IMG/VR virus record: IMGVR_UViG_3300032251_000004
Span: 1 to 42,778 of that record
Source of the DNA: a virus
Direction: 5' to 3' (one strand)
Length of the DNA: 42,778 bases
The notes under the pieces were generated by a model. That model was not told the DNA's origin. It did not search any database and saw nothing but the letters and a program-made list of their open reading frames with translations. A program made the translations under genes and the position numbers. Below are positions 15,869 to 22,298 of this stretch, piece by piece. Each line of letters opens with the position of its first letter. The stretch's first letter is position 1.

Positions 15869-15911
15869 AAAAGACTTTAGGGGAATCGAACCCCTGTTAA
15901 CCATTAGTCTT
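15869..15911 (-). other. tRNA-like element: T-arm plus acceptor stem only
   Basis: On the minus strand AGGGG-TTCGATT-CCCCT is a canonical 5-bp T-stem with a TTCRANY loop, directly followed by AAAGTCT as the 3' acceptor strand. The 5' partner AAGACT (15911-15906) pairs with AGTCTT but is joined by only a 10-nt linker; no D or anticodon arm exists. The 5' strand includes the stop codon of the 67-aa gene. It could be a tRNA remnant, a tRNA mimic or an unusual terminator. Confidence 0.6.
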
Positions 15912-16107
15912 GGATTTCGTACATGTCAAGCATTTGGTGAACTTCGTCAATGTTCTTGATTTTCTTGTCATAGTCAAAACCAAGACGTTTAAGAAGGAAG
16001 TGACCACGGTGTGCGTTCATTCCGTATTCTTTATGTGAAAGAAAAGTTGTTTCCCAGTCGTATGCGATTTCTGTGATTGTTTGAAGGTCTAAAGTGTAAG
16101 CTGTCAT
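15904..16107 (-). CDS. Unknown 67-aa early protein
   Basis: MTAYTLDLQTITEIAYDWETTF start after AAAAGGAGAACAACAAC. First gene behind promoter E2. It contains His/Arg-rich YGMNAHRGHFLLKRLGFDYD. No family recognised; its stop codon is embedded in a tRNA-like hairpin. Confidence 0.75.
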   Translation of the reverse strand: MTAYTLDLQTITEIAYDWETTFLSHKEYGMNAHRGHFLLKRLGFDYDKKIKNIDEVHQMLDMYEIQD

Positions 16108-16154
16108 GTTGTTGTTCTCCTTTTCGTGTGTGGGTGTGTGTTGCTGTTAAATAC

Positions 16155-16183
16155 ATAATACAACAGTTTCATTTGTGTGTCAA
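16155..16183 (-). promoter_or_regulatory. Host-type promoter E2
   Basis: TTGACA, 17 nt, TATTAT on the minus strand. Shares about 50 bp with E3, E4 and E7. A TGTGTGAACACA palindrome lies 27 bp upstream of the -35 (16210-16221). Confidence 0.8.
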
Positions 16184-16230
16184 CTACTTTTTGAAACTTT
16201 CTTAAACTTTGTGTGAACACAGATGAAGAC

Positions 16231-16260
16231 AAAAAAAAGAACCACCCGTCAGGACAGTTC
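16231..16260 (-). terminator. Rho-independent terminator
   Basis: Stem GAACTGTCC with GGGTGGTTC and eight T on the minus strand. The stem includes the last codons of the 58-aa gene. Confidence 0.8.
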
Positions 16261-16425
16261 AATTTTAATAAAATCTTTTAATGGGATGATGAACGTTTCC
16301 CCCGTCAGCTTTGTGCATTCAAGGCATTTCATACTTCCAAAGTACAGGTCAATGGGTACTACTGATTTGATTTCTTTGCTATACGGTGGTTTCTTCAGGT
16401 TGTGGTTCTTCCAGTAGACCGTCAT
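16249..16425 (-). CDS. 58-aa CxxC protein
   Basis: A short gene starting MTVYWKNHNLKKPPYSKEI. GGGGGTGGAATA gives the ribosome site, and TAATG couples it to the preceding gene. It contains one Cys-x-x-Cys (MKCLECTKLTG) around residues 32-42, a possible metal knuckle if it dimerises. The stop codon lies inside the terminator stem. Unknown function. Confidence 0.72.
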   Translation of the reverse strand: MTVYWKNHNLKKPPYSKEIKSVVPIDLYFGSMKCLECTKLTGETFIIPLKDFIKIELS

Positions 16426-16850
16426 TATTCCACCCCCATGTCTTCCATGAATTTAAGGTCAACATCTTCGTCCAGTAGTTCAGTGTAATGGTCAACATCA
16501 TCCTGTGCATTCACAATGTCAACTTGAATGGTTGCCTTCATTGATTCAGGAACAGTTTTGATTAATGCTTCAAGTGCTTCAACCTTTGTTCTTGCCACTA
16601 ACAGGTTTGCTTGATAATAGTTGATTGCTTTTTCATCTTCAGTCATTTCAACAGGTGCTTCTTCAGTTGGTGCTCCCAAAAGGTCAACCAAGCTATACTG
16701 TAACTGGTTCACATAACCGTCAAATTCAAGGTAAGTTCCAATCTGTTCACCATCAAGGTTTGTAATAATTCTGTGACTGTCTGCATCAATCTTCAATGTG
16801 TATCCTTTTGCTTCAAGTGCTTCAACAAATAACTGCTCATTCTTTTTCAT
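16425..16850 (-). CDS. Unknown 141-aa acidic protein
   Basis: MKKNEQLFVEALEAKGYTLKI start after AAAGGAGAACACACA. The N-terminal half is alpha/beta (YTLKIDADSHRIITNLDGEQIGTY as two strands); the C-terminal half from about 65 is a helical, strongly acidic coiled-coil-like segment. A GGGG/CCCC hairpin precedes its ribosome site. No family recognised. Confidence 0.75.
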   Translation of the reverse strand: MKKNEQLFVEALEAKGYTLKIDADSHRIITNLDGEQIGTYLEFDGYVNQLQYSLVDLLGAPTEEAPVEMTEDEKAINYYQANLLVARTKVEALEALIKTVPESMKATIQVDIVNAQDDVDHYTELLDEDVDLKFMEDMGVE

Positions 16851-16904
16851 TGTGTGTTCTCCTTTGGGTGGTGGGGACTGTCTGCCCCCGTGGTTGACTA
16901 GTTA

Positions 16905-17063
16905 CTACAGTGTAATTTCAACAATTCTTTCAGCGTTGATTTTTCTTGAAGAACCGTTTTCTGTGTACTTTGCAAAACCTTCTTCAAATTGAATCTTGTT
17001 ATTGTCTACGAACTCACTTGCTGTCTGTTCTGTTCCTGTCATTCTATAAGTTATCTTCATCAT
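16905..17063 (-). CDS. Unknown 52-aa protein
   Basis: Begins MMKITYRMTGTEQTASEFVD after AGAGGACAACACA; ends with a basic strand (SSRKINAERIVEITL). First gene after promoter E3. The open frame continues upstream but only across the promoter, so the ATG at 17063 is the start. No family recognised. Confidence 0.7.
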   Translation of the reverse strand: MMKITYRMTGTEQTASEFVDNNKIQFEEGFAKYTENGSSRKINAERIVEITL

Positions 17064-17123
17064 TGTGTTGTCCTCTGTCTTTCGTGTTTGGTTGTTGTTG
17101 CTGTGTCCCTTGCTGTTGAGACT

Positions 17124-17152
17124 ATTGTATAACAGTTTCAATTGTGTGTCAA
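17124..17152 (-). promoter_or_regulatory. Host-type promoter E3
   Basis: TTGACA, 17 nt, TACAAT on the minus strand; an exact 14-bp dyad lies about 28 bp upstream of the -35. Confidence 0.85.
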
Positions 17153-17180
17153 CTGTTTTATGAAACTTTCTTAAACTTTC

Positions 17181-17194
17181 TGTGTTTGCACACA
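17181..17194. promoter_or_regulatory. Dispersed 14-bp dyad (exact copy)
   Basis: TGTGTTTGCACACA between a terminator T-tract and promoter E3. Confidence 0.65.
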
Positions 17195-17230
17195 AAAAAA
17201 GCCCCAACGGTTTGAACCGTCAAGGCTTGT
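17194..17230 (-). terminator. Rho-independent terminator
   Basis: An 11-bp stem (AGCCTTGACGG with CCGTTGGGGCT) and seven T on the minus strand. Confidence 0.88.
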
Positions 17231-17240
17231 TATTACTGGG

Positions 17241-17615
17241 TTAGTCGATTGTTGTAAAGTCCTGAGTTTTGAAGAAATAAATTACTTTGAATTCTTTTCC
17301 ATCAGGTCTTTTGTAGTACCAAATAAGTGAACCTTCCGTAAGGTCAGTCTTGATGTACTGTGCTTCTTCACGGTCAAACTTATGATAGTCAGCATAACCG
17401 TTGACCCTTGCTGTGACATCATGCTGAAGCTTTGCTGTCCACTGTGCCATGCTTTCTGTATTGGGTTCAATGTATTCCCCGTCAACTTCCAGCATATGCT
17501 TTTGACCGTCATCCCCGTCAACCTCTAAGAAGTACTTGTCAACATAAGTGATTGTTCCTTCCATTAGTTCACCGTCAACTTTAAATTTTACACGTTGGTC
17601 TACTTTAAATTTCAT
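17241..17615 (-). CDS. Unknown 124-aa protein with SH3/KOW-like N-terminus
   Basis: The first 45 residues (MKFKVDQRVKFKVDGELMEG, TITYVDKYFLEVD) have the strand pattern of a small beta-barrel such as KOW or SH3 folds; this is inference. The rest is mixed with YYKRPDGKEFKVIYFF near the end. AAGGGTGGGAC precedes ATG at the junction with the upstream gene. Ends at a strong terminator. Function unknown. Confidence 0.72.
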   Translation of the reverse strand: MKFKVDQRVKFKVDGELMEGTITYVDKYFLEVDGDDGQKHMLEVDGEYIEPNTESMAQWTAKLQHDVTARVNGYADYHKFDREEAQYIKTDLTEGSLIWYYKRPDGKEFKVIYFFKTQDFTTID

Positions 17616-17975
17616 TTAGAAGTCCCACCCTTCTTGTTGTGGTCGTTCCATTTCATCAATTGAAGCTTCCAGTGCTTCGTGCTGGTCCTTCAGGTCCTGA
17701 ATTGCATCTTGAAGGCTGTAAAGCACTTCTGTAGCATCTTCACACATCTTAAATGACAACTGCTGGTCACTGTAGTATTCATCCCCTGTGTCACAGCCTT
17801 CGTCATGTGGACAGTGTAAAAGTTCAACCATGTTGTTTTCAAGTATTACAAGTTTATTAAGGTCACGGTCTAAGGCTTTAAAACCACTAGTGTGCATTGA
17901 TTCCCTTATCTTTTTAGCAATTGTGTCAAATTCAATCTTCCAAGTTGTTACGACTTCAGTCATGTTTGTTTTCAT
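17616..17975 (-). CDS. Unknown 119-aa helical protein
   Basis: MKTNMTEVVTTWKIEFDTIAK start after AAAAGGAGATTACAAA. Helical; residues 55-66 (CPHDEGCDTGDE) contain two Cys and one His and could bind a metal; the C-terminal 40 residues look like a coiled coil ending DEMERPQQEGWDF. No family recognised. A GGGGGA/TCCCCC hairpin precedes the ribosome site. Confidence 0.72.
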   Translation of the reverse strand: MKTNMTEVVTTWKIEFDTIAKKIRESMHTSGFKALDRDLNKLVILENNMVELLHCPHDEGCDTGDEYYSDQQLSFKMCEDATEVLYSLQDAIQDLKDQHEALEASIDEMERPQQEGWDF

Positions 17976-18053
17976 TTTGTAATCTCCTTTTTCATCAGTG
18001 GGGGAAGATTCTCCCCCGTTAATTTTAACTGTTATTGTTTGTGTTGTCCAGTG

Positions 18054-18596
18054 CTAAAAAAGTAAGCTTCCTGATGCAACACATTTGTATTTATCAGCTT
18101 CAACTGGTTCGATTATCCAGTAGTATTGACGGTCGTTGTCTATGATTCTTTCAGAACACTGTTCCCCTGTTGTGATGTCTGTTAAGTTTTCAAAAGAAAT
18201 GTTTGTGCTTCCTATTGAAGCAAGTTGTGCAATTAGTTCTTCTTTGGTCATGATTTCTTTTGCTTCAGCTGGTGTTTCTTCAACTGTTTCAACTTCTCTA
18301 ATTCTGAAGTCACGTTCTGAATTAAATCTTTCATCAACCATTTGAGTAATAATTGTGTTAATTTCATCAAGGATTTCTTCAAGTCTTTTCATTGTTACAT
18401 TTTTTTCTGTTTCAGAAACCAATATTGAAACGTCAGACAGTAATCCACAAGTTAAGTTTTCGTAAGATGTTAAGGCACGTTCCTTAATTTTACCTTCAGT
18501 TGTTTTTTCTGTTAATCTTTTTATGTTAAAGTTGTTAATTCCGTTTGCTGACCAGTACATGTTTTCGATTGTTTGAATTAAGATTGCTTTTTTCAT
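18054..18596 (-). CDS. Unknown 180-aa early protein
   Basis: MKKAILIQTIENMYWSANGI after AAAGGAGAACAACACA; first gene of the operon driven by promoter E4. Helical first two thirds (EILDEINTIITQMVDERF), then an acidic linker (VETVEETPAEAKEI) and a C-terminal beta segment (RQYYWIIEPVEADKYKC). No family recognised. Expression right after infection suggests a host-takeover role, but that is inference. Confidence 0.75.
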   Translation of the reverse strand: MKKAILIQTIENMYWSANGINNFNIKRLTEKTTEGKIKERALTSYENLTCGLLSDVSILVSETEKNVTMKRLEEILDEINTIITQMVDERFNSERDFRIREVETVEETPAEAKEIMTKEELIAQLASIGSTNISFENLTDITTGEQCSERIIDNDRQYYWIIEPVEADKYKCVASGSLLF

Positions 18597-18650
18597 TGTG
18601 TTGTTCTCCTTTGAATTAAGTTTGTTGTTGTTGTTGTTGCTGTTGAGACT

Positions 18651-18679
18651 ATTGTATAACAGTTCCAGTTGTGTGTCAA
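18651..18679 (-). promoter_or_regulatory. Host-type promoter E4
   Basis: TTGACA, 17 nt, TACAAT on the minus strand; nearly identical to E3 and E7 across about 55 bp including the leader. Confidence 0.85.
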
Positions 18680-18706
18680 CTACTTTTTGAAACTTTTTTG
18701 AACAGT

Positions 18707-18720
18707 TGTGTTTGAACACA
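18707..18720. promoter_or_regulatory. Dispersed dyad variant
   Basis: TGTGTTTGAACACA, one base from the exact dyad; 28 bp upstream of the E4 -35 and adjacent to a terminator. Confidence 0.6.
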
Positions 18721-18750
18721 AAAAAAAGGACCAGCCATTTGACCAGTCCC
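18720..18750 (-). terminator. Rho-independent terminator
   Basis: Stem GGACTGGTC with GGCTGGTCC, loop AAAT, and a run of T on the minus strand. Confidence 0.85.
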
Positions 18751-18766
18751 TTGTTCCCCCAATGCT

Positions 18767-18952
18767 TTATTCAGTTAGTTCAGTTAGTAGTAAAAAATCA
18801 CCCTTGTCATTCCATGCCCTTGTTGTTGTTATCCAGTGAAAGTCAGGGTACTTGTCCAGTATAATTTTTCTAATCTGATTCAACGGTGCACCTTTCTTTA
18901 AAACAATCATGTTACCACTTGTGTTTATAATCGTAAACCTGTATTTTTTCAT
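18767..18952 (-). CDS. Unknown 61-aa protein
   Basis: MKKYRFTIINTSGNMIVLKK start after AGGAGATGACCACAG; single gene between promoter E5 and a terminator, so it is a monocistronic early unit. Alpha/beta pattern with DKYPDFHWITTTRAW in the middle. No family recognised. Confidence 0.75.
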   Translation of the reverse strand: MKKYRFTIINTSGNMIVLKKGAPLNQIRKIILDKYPDFHWITTTRAWNDKGDFLLLTELTE

Positions 18953-18990
18953 CTGTGGTCATCTCCTAATCACTTTTTTAATGAATTGTC

Positions 18991-19019
18991 AGTATATAAG
19001 AATTTAGGGAAAGTGTCAA
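18991..19019 (-). promoter_or_regulatory. Host-type promoter E5
   Basis: TTGACA, 17 nt, TATACT on the minus strand, upstream of the 61-aa gene. Shares TTGACACTTT(T)CCCTA with integrase promoter E6 and has a phased repeat array just upstream. Confidence 0.85.
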
Positions 19020-19043
19020 CGGTTTTAAGTGCTTTTTAAGAGA

Positions 19044-19093
19044 CTGTTCACACACTGTTCACACACCTGTGACATAGCTGTGACATGTCTGTG
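19044..19093 (+). repeat. Phased CTGT array upstream of promoter E5
   Basis: CTGTTCACACA twice in tandem, then CTGTGACATAG, CTGTGACATGT and a partial CTGTG. Unit starts at 19044, 19055, 19067, 19078 and 19089, so spacing is 11-12 bp. Confidence 0.65.
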
Positions 19094-19102
19094 TTGCAAC
19101 AG

Positions 19103-19144
19103 AAAAACCCCTATCAATTGACAACTTCATCAACTGATAGGGGC
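19103..19144 (-). terminator. Rho-independent terminator after the lysis module
   Basis: Perfect CCCCTATCA/TGATAGGGG stem with additional TTG/CAA pairing; five T on the minus strand. Closes the late leftward transcript after amidase and the Cys-rich gene. Confidence 0.85.
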
Positions 19145-19151
19145 TGTTTGT

Positions 19152-19358
19152 TTATGGTGTAATTTCAATGACTTTCTTAAAGCGTTTACACTTGCAATGA
19201 CCTTCATGTGACTGGTCAATGAACTCTGTACAAATGCACATGGTGTCTTTTGTTCTTGCATAAACTGGGACACATGGACACTGACCATCTTGTGCTTTGA
19301 CTGCTTCACTCATTTTTTCATATTGGTCACCAGCCCTGACCACAAATCTTTTACCCAT
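19152..19358 (-). CDS. Small Cys-rich protein resembling ferredoxin-thioredoxin reductase catalytic subunit
   Basis: 68 aa. Three Cys-x-Cys pairs in order, CPC (about 27-29), CIC (41-43) and CKC (55-57), spaced by 11 residues each, followed by KRFKK. Plant/cyanobacterial FTR uses CPC, CPC, CHC for a 4Fe-4S cluster and redox disulfide; I recall short Firmicutes proteins with the pattern GYCPC...KCMCKEF...CHC. The start overlaps the amidase end; AAAGGAAC lies upstream. Role in a phage is unclear; a thiol-redox function suits an anaerobic host but is inference. Confidence 0.6.
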   Translation of the reverse strand: MGKRFVVRAGDQYEKMSEAVKAQDGQCPCVPVYARTKDTMCICTEFIDQSHEGHCKCKRFKKVIEITP

Positions 19359-19995
19359 TGTTCAGTTCCTTTCTGATACGGTCAAGCAATTCAAAGACTA
19401 ACCAGTTTGGTGCTGGTTCATCAATCTTCTGTGCCCAACCTTCAAAATCTGTGATGATACCAGCTTCTGACAGGCTTTTTAAGCCATTTAATTTCCATTC
19501 AGGTGTTATTGCTTCAGGTGTTTCAACTAAAGCTTCTTTGAACTTGAACCATTCTTCCCAGTTGTTGTCTGCTAATGAACGTGGACAAATCTTTCCCCAA
19601 GAACTTGCATCATGGTGGCGTACAACTCGTTCAATCGGGATGTTATACTTTGCCATAAGTTCTTTGACCAGTTCAATGGTTGAAGCTAAAGTCACCTTGA
19701 AGTCCCCGTCAGCATTGATGCACATTTCAATCCCTATACTGTTGTTGTTTGTTATCCCGTTTTTACCTTTGCCAACATGTCCAGCACCGTCACCTTCTCT
19801 AACAATCTGTAAGACCTGTGTACTGTCCACCATGTAGTGAACTGAAGCATTTGTGGTTGCTTTGTTGAAGTATTTGTAATGTGCCTCTGCATCAGCCCCT
19901 ATTGAAGCGTTTAATGTGTCATGAACAACTATAAACATGGGATTGTTTCCCCCACGATTGAAATTCCTTGACAGTAATTTTACATTGATTTTCAT
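19351..19995 (-). CDS. Endolysin, N-acetylmuramoyl-L-alanine amidase (Amidase_2 type)
   Basis: 214 aa. Zinc-amidase fold: VVHDT with His25, SVHYMVD, and VVRHHDASSWGKICPRS giving His127/128 and Cys137 as the remaining zinc ligands, the K-x-CP motif being diagnostic. The C-terminal 70 residues (KLNGLKSLSEAGIITDFEGW onward) look like a separate wall-binding domain. It cuts the amide between peptide stem and glycan at lysis. Ribosome site AAGGAAAGGTGA. Preceded by two small membrane proteins, as in a lysis cassette. Confidence 0.93.
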   Translation of the reverse strand: MKINVKLLSRNFNRGGNNPMFIVVHDTLNASIGADAEAHYKYFNKATTNASVHYMVDSTQVLQIVREGDGAGHVGKGKNGITNNNSIGIEMCINADGDFKVTLASTIELVKELMAKYNIPIERVVRHHDASSWGKICPRSLADNNWEEWFKFKEALVETPEAITPEWKLNGLKSLSEAGIITDFEGWAQKIDEPAPNWLVFELLDRIRKELNNG

Positions 19996-20352
19996 TTAAT
20001 CACCTTTCCTTCTTGTCATAAATGGTAAGTTGCGTGTGTCTTCAGTCGAAGCATTATGAAGTACTTTGAACTCCTGAAGTGTTCCCTGTTTCTTGATGAT
20101 TCTTGCCATTTGCATTTTGTGAAGTAACCGTCCTTCTTGGAACAGATACAAACACGACAGCAAGAACGACAGTTGGAACGGTGTCATTTTCCACAGTTCA
20201 TTGTTGAATAAAGTTTCAGTGTTTCCAGCTGATAACGAAGTGATGAACGCCCCCACATAAAAAATGATGATGAAGAATGCAACCCCGTTAATAAACCAAA
20301 ACTTGACCCACAGTGAACGTGTTCCCCTGTCTTCCCCGTTAACCCCAGCCAT
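19996..20352 (-). CDS. Membrane protein of the lysis cassette
   Basis: 118 aa. One clear membrane segment (FWFINGVAFFIIIFYVGAFI, residues about 18-37), a second weaker hydrophobic stretch (FQLSFLLSCLYLF), then a basic cytoplasmic-like tail. It is between a 58-aa two-helix membrane protein and the amidase, coupled to the former by TAATG. It may be a holin, antiholin or spanin-like accessory; the sequence alone does not decide. Confidence 0.7.
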   Translation of the reverse strand: MAGVNGEDRGTRSLWVKFWFINGVAFFIIIFYVGAFITSLSAGNTETLFNNELWKMTPFQLSFLLSCLYLFQEGRLLHKMQMARIIKKQGTLQEFKVLHNASTEDTRNLPFMTRRKGD

Positions 20353-20528
20353 TAAGCTTTGTCCTTAGTTGCTTTGTTACCGAATAAGAATCCCATGACC
20401 AGTAATACAACAGTCATGAAGTCTGTCCCCTCAATGACTCTCATTAATGCAAGGACTGCGAAAATGATTGTGACAATTAGTGCAATTAGGTTTCTGATTT
20501 CTAATAAATCTGCAAATGCTTCTTTCAT
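20352..20528 (-). CDS. 58-aa holin-like membrane protein
   Basis: Short gene read directly from the sequence: MKEAFADLLEIRNL, then two hydrophobic helices (IALIVTIIFAVLALM and FMTVVLLVMGFLFG) joined by a short polar turn, ending NKATKDKA. Size, two-helix topology and location just upstream of the amidase fit small Firmicutes phage holins. AAGGGGGGTAACAC precedes the ATG. Could instead be a holin partner of the next protein. Confidence 0.75.
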   Translation of the reverse strand: MKEAFADLLEIRNLIALIVTIIFAVLALMRVIEGTDFMTVVLLVMGFLFGNKATKDKA

Positions 20529-20549
20529 GTGTTACCCCCCTTGTGGTAT

Positions 20550-20587
20550 AAAAAAAGAACTGCCCTGTGTGTGAACACAAGACAATC
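20550..20587 (-). terminator. Rho-independent terminator between tail and lysis genes
   Basis: About 11 pairs with several G-T wobbles (ATTGTCTTGTG with CACAGGGCAGT) followed by seven T on the minus strand. The loop contains a dispersed-dyad variant (20566-20579). Confidence 0.7.
20566..20579. promoter_or_regulatory. Dispersed dyad variant
   Basis: TGTGTGTGAACACA in the loop region of a terminator. Confidence 0.4.
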
Positions 20588-20604
20588 CTTTCAGTTAATG
20601 GTTA

Positions 20605-20736
20605 CTATGCAATGTTTCCGTTTTCATCAAGTCCAAGGCTTCCAAGCAATTCTGTGACTGCTACTTTGTATCTTGATGGAACGCTGTCGATTGTTCTTCG
20701 ACCGTTGATGATTAAAGCTGTGTAAAGTTCAACCAT
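20605..20736 (-). CDS. 43-aa tail-region protein (CD1375-like)
   Basis: MVELYTALIINGRRTIDSVP then SRYKVAVTELLGSLGLDENG; start set by AAAGGGGGTAACAAC. Very small proteins with the pattern ELY..LI..G..TI..VP sit after tail-fibre genes in clostridial phages (I recall the name CD1375 family). Paralogous to the 35-aa product directly upstream. Role unknown. Confidence 0.7.
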   Translation of the reverse strand: MVELYTALIINGRRTIDSVPSRYKVAVTELLGSLGLDENGNIA

Positions 20737-20740
20737 GTTG

Positions 20741-20848
20741 TTACCCCCTTTCTTCGATAAGCTGTATAACAGATTCTTGAAACTGAAGTGGAACTTGTTC
20801 AATTTCTCTAATACCATTCCTGACCAGTCTGTAATAAAGTTCAAGCAC
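20741..20848 (-). CDS. 35-aa paralogue of the 43-aa tail-region protein
   Basis: GTG start at 20848, right after the preceding stop, with GGGGGGTG as ribosome site. Product reads MLELYYRLVRNGIREIEQVP then LQFQESVIQLIEERG. Alignment with the next gene is clear: ELY, LI/LV, NG-R, VP and ELL/QLI positions match. A tandem duplication that has diverged. Confidence 0.7.
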   Translation of the reverse strand: MLELYYRLVRNGIREIEQVPLQFQESVIQLIEERG

Positions 20849-21127
20849 TTAGGCACCCCCCAACATTGTTTCAAAAATTGTTGCCATTGCATCCATTAGA
20901 ACAAAGTTCTGTTCCTGTAACTCTGTAAGTTGTTCTTCAATTGTTTGTGGTTCAACCACTTGGACAGGCTCTTGTGATACTTCAGACCATTCACCATTTT
21001 CGTAACGTTTGCCGACATAACTGTTCAAATCGTCAAACACTTCTATGATACCATCAGCCACAACAGGTTCAGTTGATTCATAAGTTATATCACAGATGCC
21101 TTCTTCATTTATGTGCACAAATTTCAT
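20849..21127 (-). CDS. Unknown 92-aa tail-associated protein
   Basis: MKFVHINEEGICDITYESTE start after AAAAGGGGGAAACGATAAC. N-terminal beta-rich part, then EEQLTELQEQNFVLMDAMATIF, a helix like those ending XkdW/YmfN-type small tail proteins (EQL..LQ..N..L..A...). Between fibre genes and the lysis cassette. Assignment to a named family is tentative. Confidence 0.65.
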   Translation of the reverse strand: MKFVHINEEGICDITYESTEPVVADGIIEVFDDLNSYVGKRYENGEWSEVSQEPVQVVEPQTIEEQLTELQEQNFVLMDAMATIFETMLGGA

Positions 21128-21145
21128 GTTATCGTTTCCCCCTTT

Positions 21146-21865
21146 TTAGTAGTATTCAATGACTTCAATGTAACCAAACAAGTCATCATACGAAGTTGAA
21201 TACACTGAAGCTCTAATGTTAGTTGTTGACGTAAACCTGACAGTTGGTTCCATGAATAAAGTTGAAGAGGATACGAACAATGCTGAAACAATGTTGCTAC
21301 CACACCTTAGATGGGGAATGATTTGACATTTTGAAATGTTGACTGATGCAATTGGTATATTGTAATAGACTGCGTCTTCCCCTGACCCCCTACCTGACAT
21401 TTTTACTGAACCAATGTAAACCCTTTGGTAAGACTTCACAACTGCTGACAACCTACTTGAAACAGTAGTGTCTAATCTGTCAACCTTTGACATACGTGTT
21501 GATGACATGTAACTTGTCATATATTCGTAAATCCTACGAAGGTAACCAAACAGTGTTGTTGTTCCTGACGCTGTTGTACTTGACCCAAACCGTCCATACA
21601 TGGTGCTTACATTTGATTTTACAGTGTCCACGTTTGCCTTTGTTGTGTCAACCACACTGTCCACTGTTGCTAGGTTTGTTTTAATGGTGTCAACATTAGT
21701 CTTTGTTGTGTCAATGTATGACTTTGTTGTTGACGTTGCCCCCCAGTTGGCTTGTCTACCACTGACGGTTGTGTCTAACCTGTCAATTTTTGATGCCCTT
21801 GTTGTACTTAAGTTTGTTGTCAAATACGTTGCAACATCTGCAACCTTTGCGAAAACTGCCCACAT
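21146..21865 (-). CDS. Tail fibre or baseplate protein with internal duplication
   Basis: 239 aa. Two copies of a motif: TRASKIDRLDTTVSGR (residues about 22-37) and TRMSKVDRLDTTVSSR (about 123-138), the RLDTTVSSR repeat being common in phage fibres. A Thr/Val-rich stretch between them (KTNVDTIKTNLATVDSVVD) is heptad-like, suggesting a trimeric coiled coil. The C-terminal third is beta-rich and probably the receptor-facing domain. AAAGGAGCG precedes ATG. Confidence 0.75.
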   Translation of the reverse strand: MWAVFAKVADVATYLTTNLSTTRASKIDRLDTTVSGRQANWGATSTTKSYIDTTKTNVDTIKTNLATVDSVVDTTKANVDTVKSNVSTMYGRFGSSTTASGTTTLFGYLRRIYEYMTSYMSSTRMSKVDRLDTTVSSRLSAVVKSYQRVYIGSVKMSGRGSGEDAVYYNIPIASVNISKCQIIPHLRCGSNIVSALFVSSSTLFMEPTVRFTSTTNIRASVYSTSYDDLFGYIEVIEYY

Positions 21866-21866
21866 C

Positions 21867-22241
21867 TTAAACCACGCTCCTTTGTACTGATGTTAAAATT
21901 CCACTTGAATATATTAGTGTTTCAGTGACCGTTGCTTCTTTCACACCTGAACTTAAGTAATGTGTTGTGGTAACAGTCGTTAAAACATTGTTTGTGTAAC
22001 CCAGTGCAACATTTGTTTTTAACGTTGACCCATTTGCCCAATATTCTTTAACTGTTGTTAGCACACCACCACTATAGACCAAGGTTGTGTTTTGATTGAT
22101 TGTTCCTTTGATGTTTGTTATGTCAGCCCCTTTTGATGCAATTTCTGATTCAACAGCAACCACACCATCTTCAAGGTTGTTCATAACGTCAGCTGTGATG
22201 TTTGTAACACCATTAACCCATGTTGTTTTGTTGTAACTCAT
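21867..22241 (-). CDS. Tail fibre component
   Basis: 124 aa. N-terminal KTTWVNGVTNITADVMNNLE then DGV matches the widespread phage fibre N-terminus (W.NG.TP..A..LN..E.GI) that attaches to the baseplate. The rest is Thr/Gly-rich beta repeat (YSGGVLTTV, YTNNVLTTV, YSSGILTSV). It has its own phage-type promoter M5, unlike the other structural genes, so fibres may be made from two promoters. Confidence 0.78.
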   Translation of the reverse strand: MSYNKTTWVNGVTNITADVMNNLEDGVVAVESEIASKGADITNIKGTINQNTTLVYSGGVLTTVKEYWANGSTLKTNVALGYTNNVLTTVTTTHYLSSGVKEATVTETLIYSSGILTSVQRSVV

Positions 22242-22256
22242 TTAAAAGTCCCCCTT

Positions 22257-22291
22257 CACTACTTAATAACCAAGCACGTCACCATTTGTGA
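22257..22291 (-). promoter_or_regulatory. Phage-specific promoter M5
   Basis: Leftward TCACAAA, 13 nt, GGTTATTAAGTAGTG, followed by AAGGGGGA and the fibre ATG. Only copy inside the structural region. Confidence 0.75.
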
Positions 22292-22298
22292 CCAGTTT

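Noticed and set aside
15830-15960. Complete tRNA gene
   Set aside because: T-arm and 3' acceptor are perfect, but no matching 5' acceptor strand, D-arm or anticodon arm lies about 70 nt upstream.
21146-22241. Diversity-generating retroelement target in the fibre genes
   Set aside because: Thr/Val repeats looked like a variable region, but there is no reverse transcriptase or template repeat in the window.
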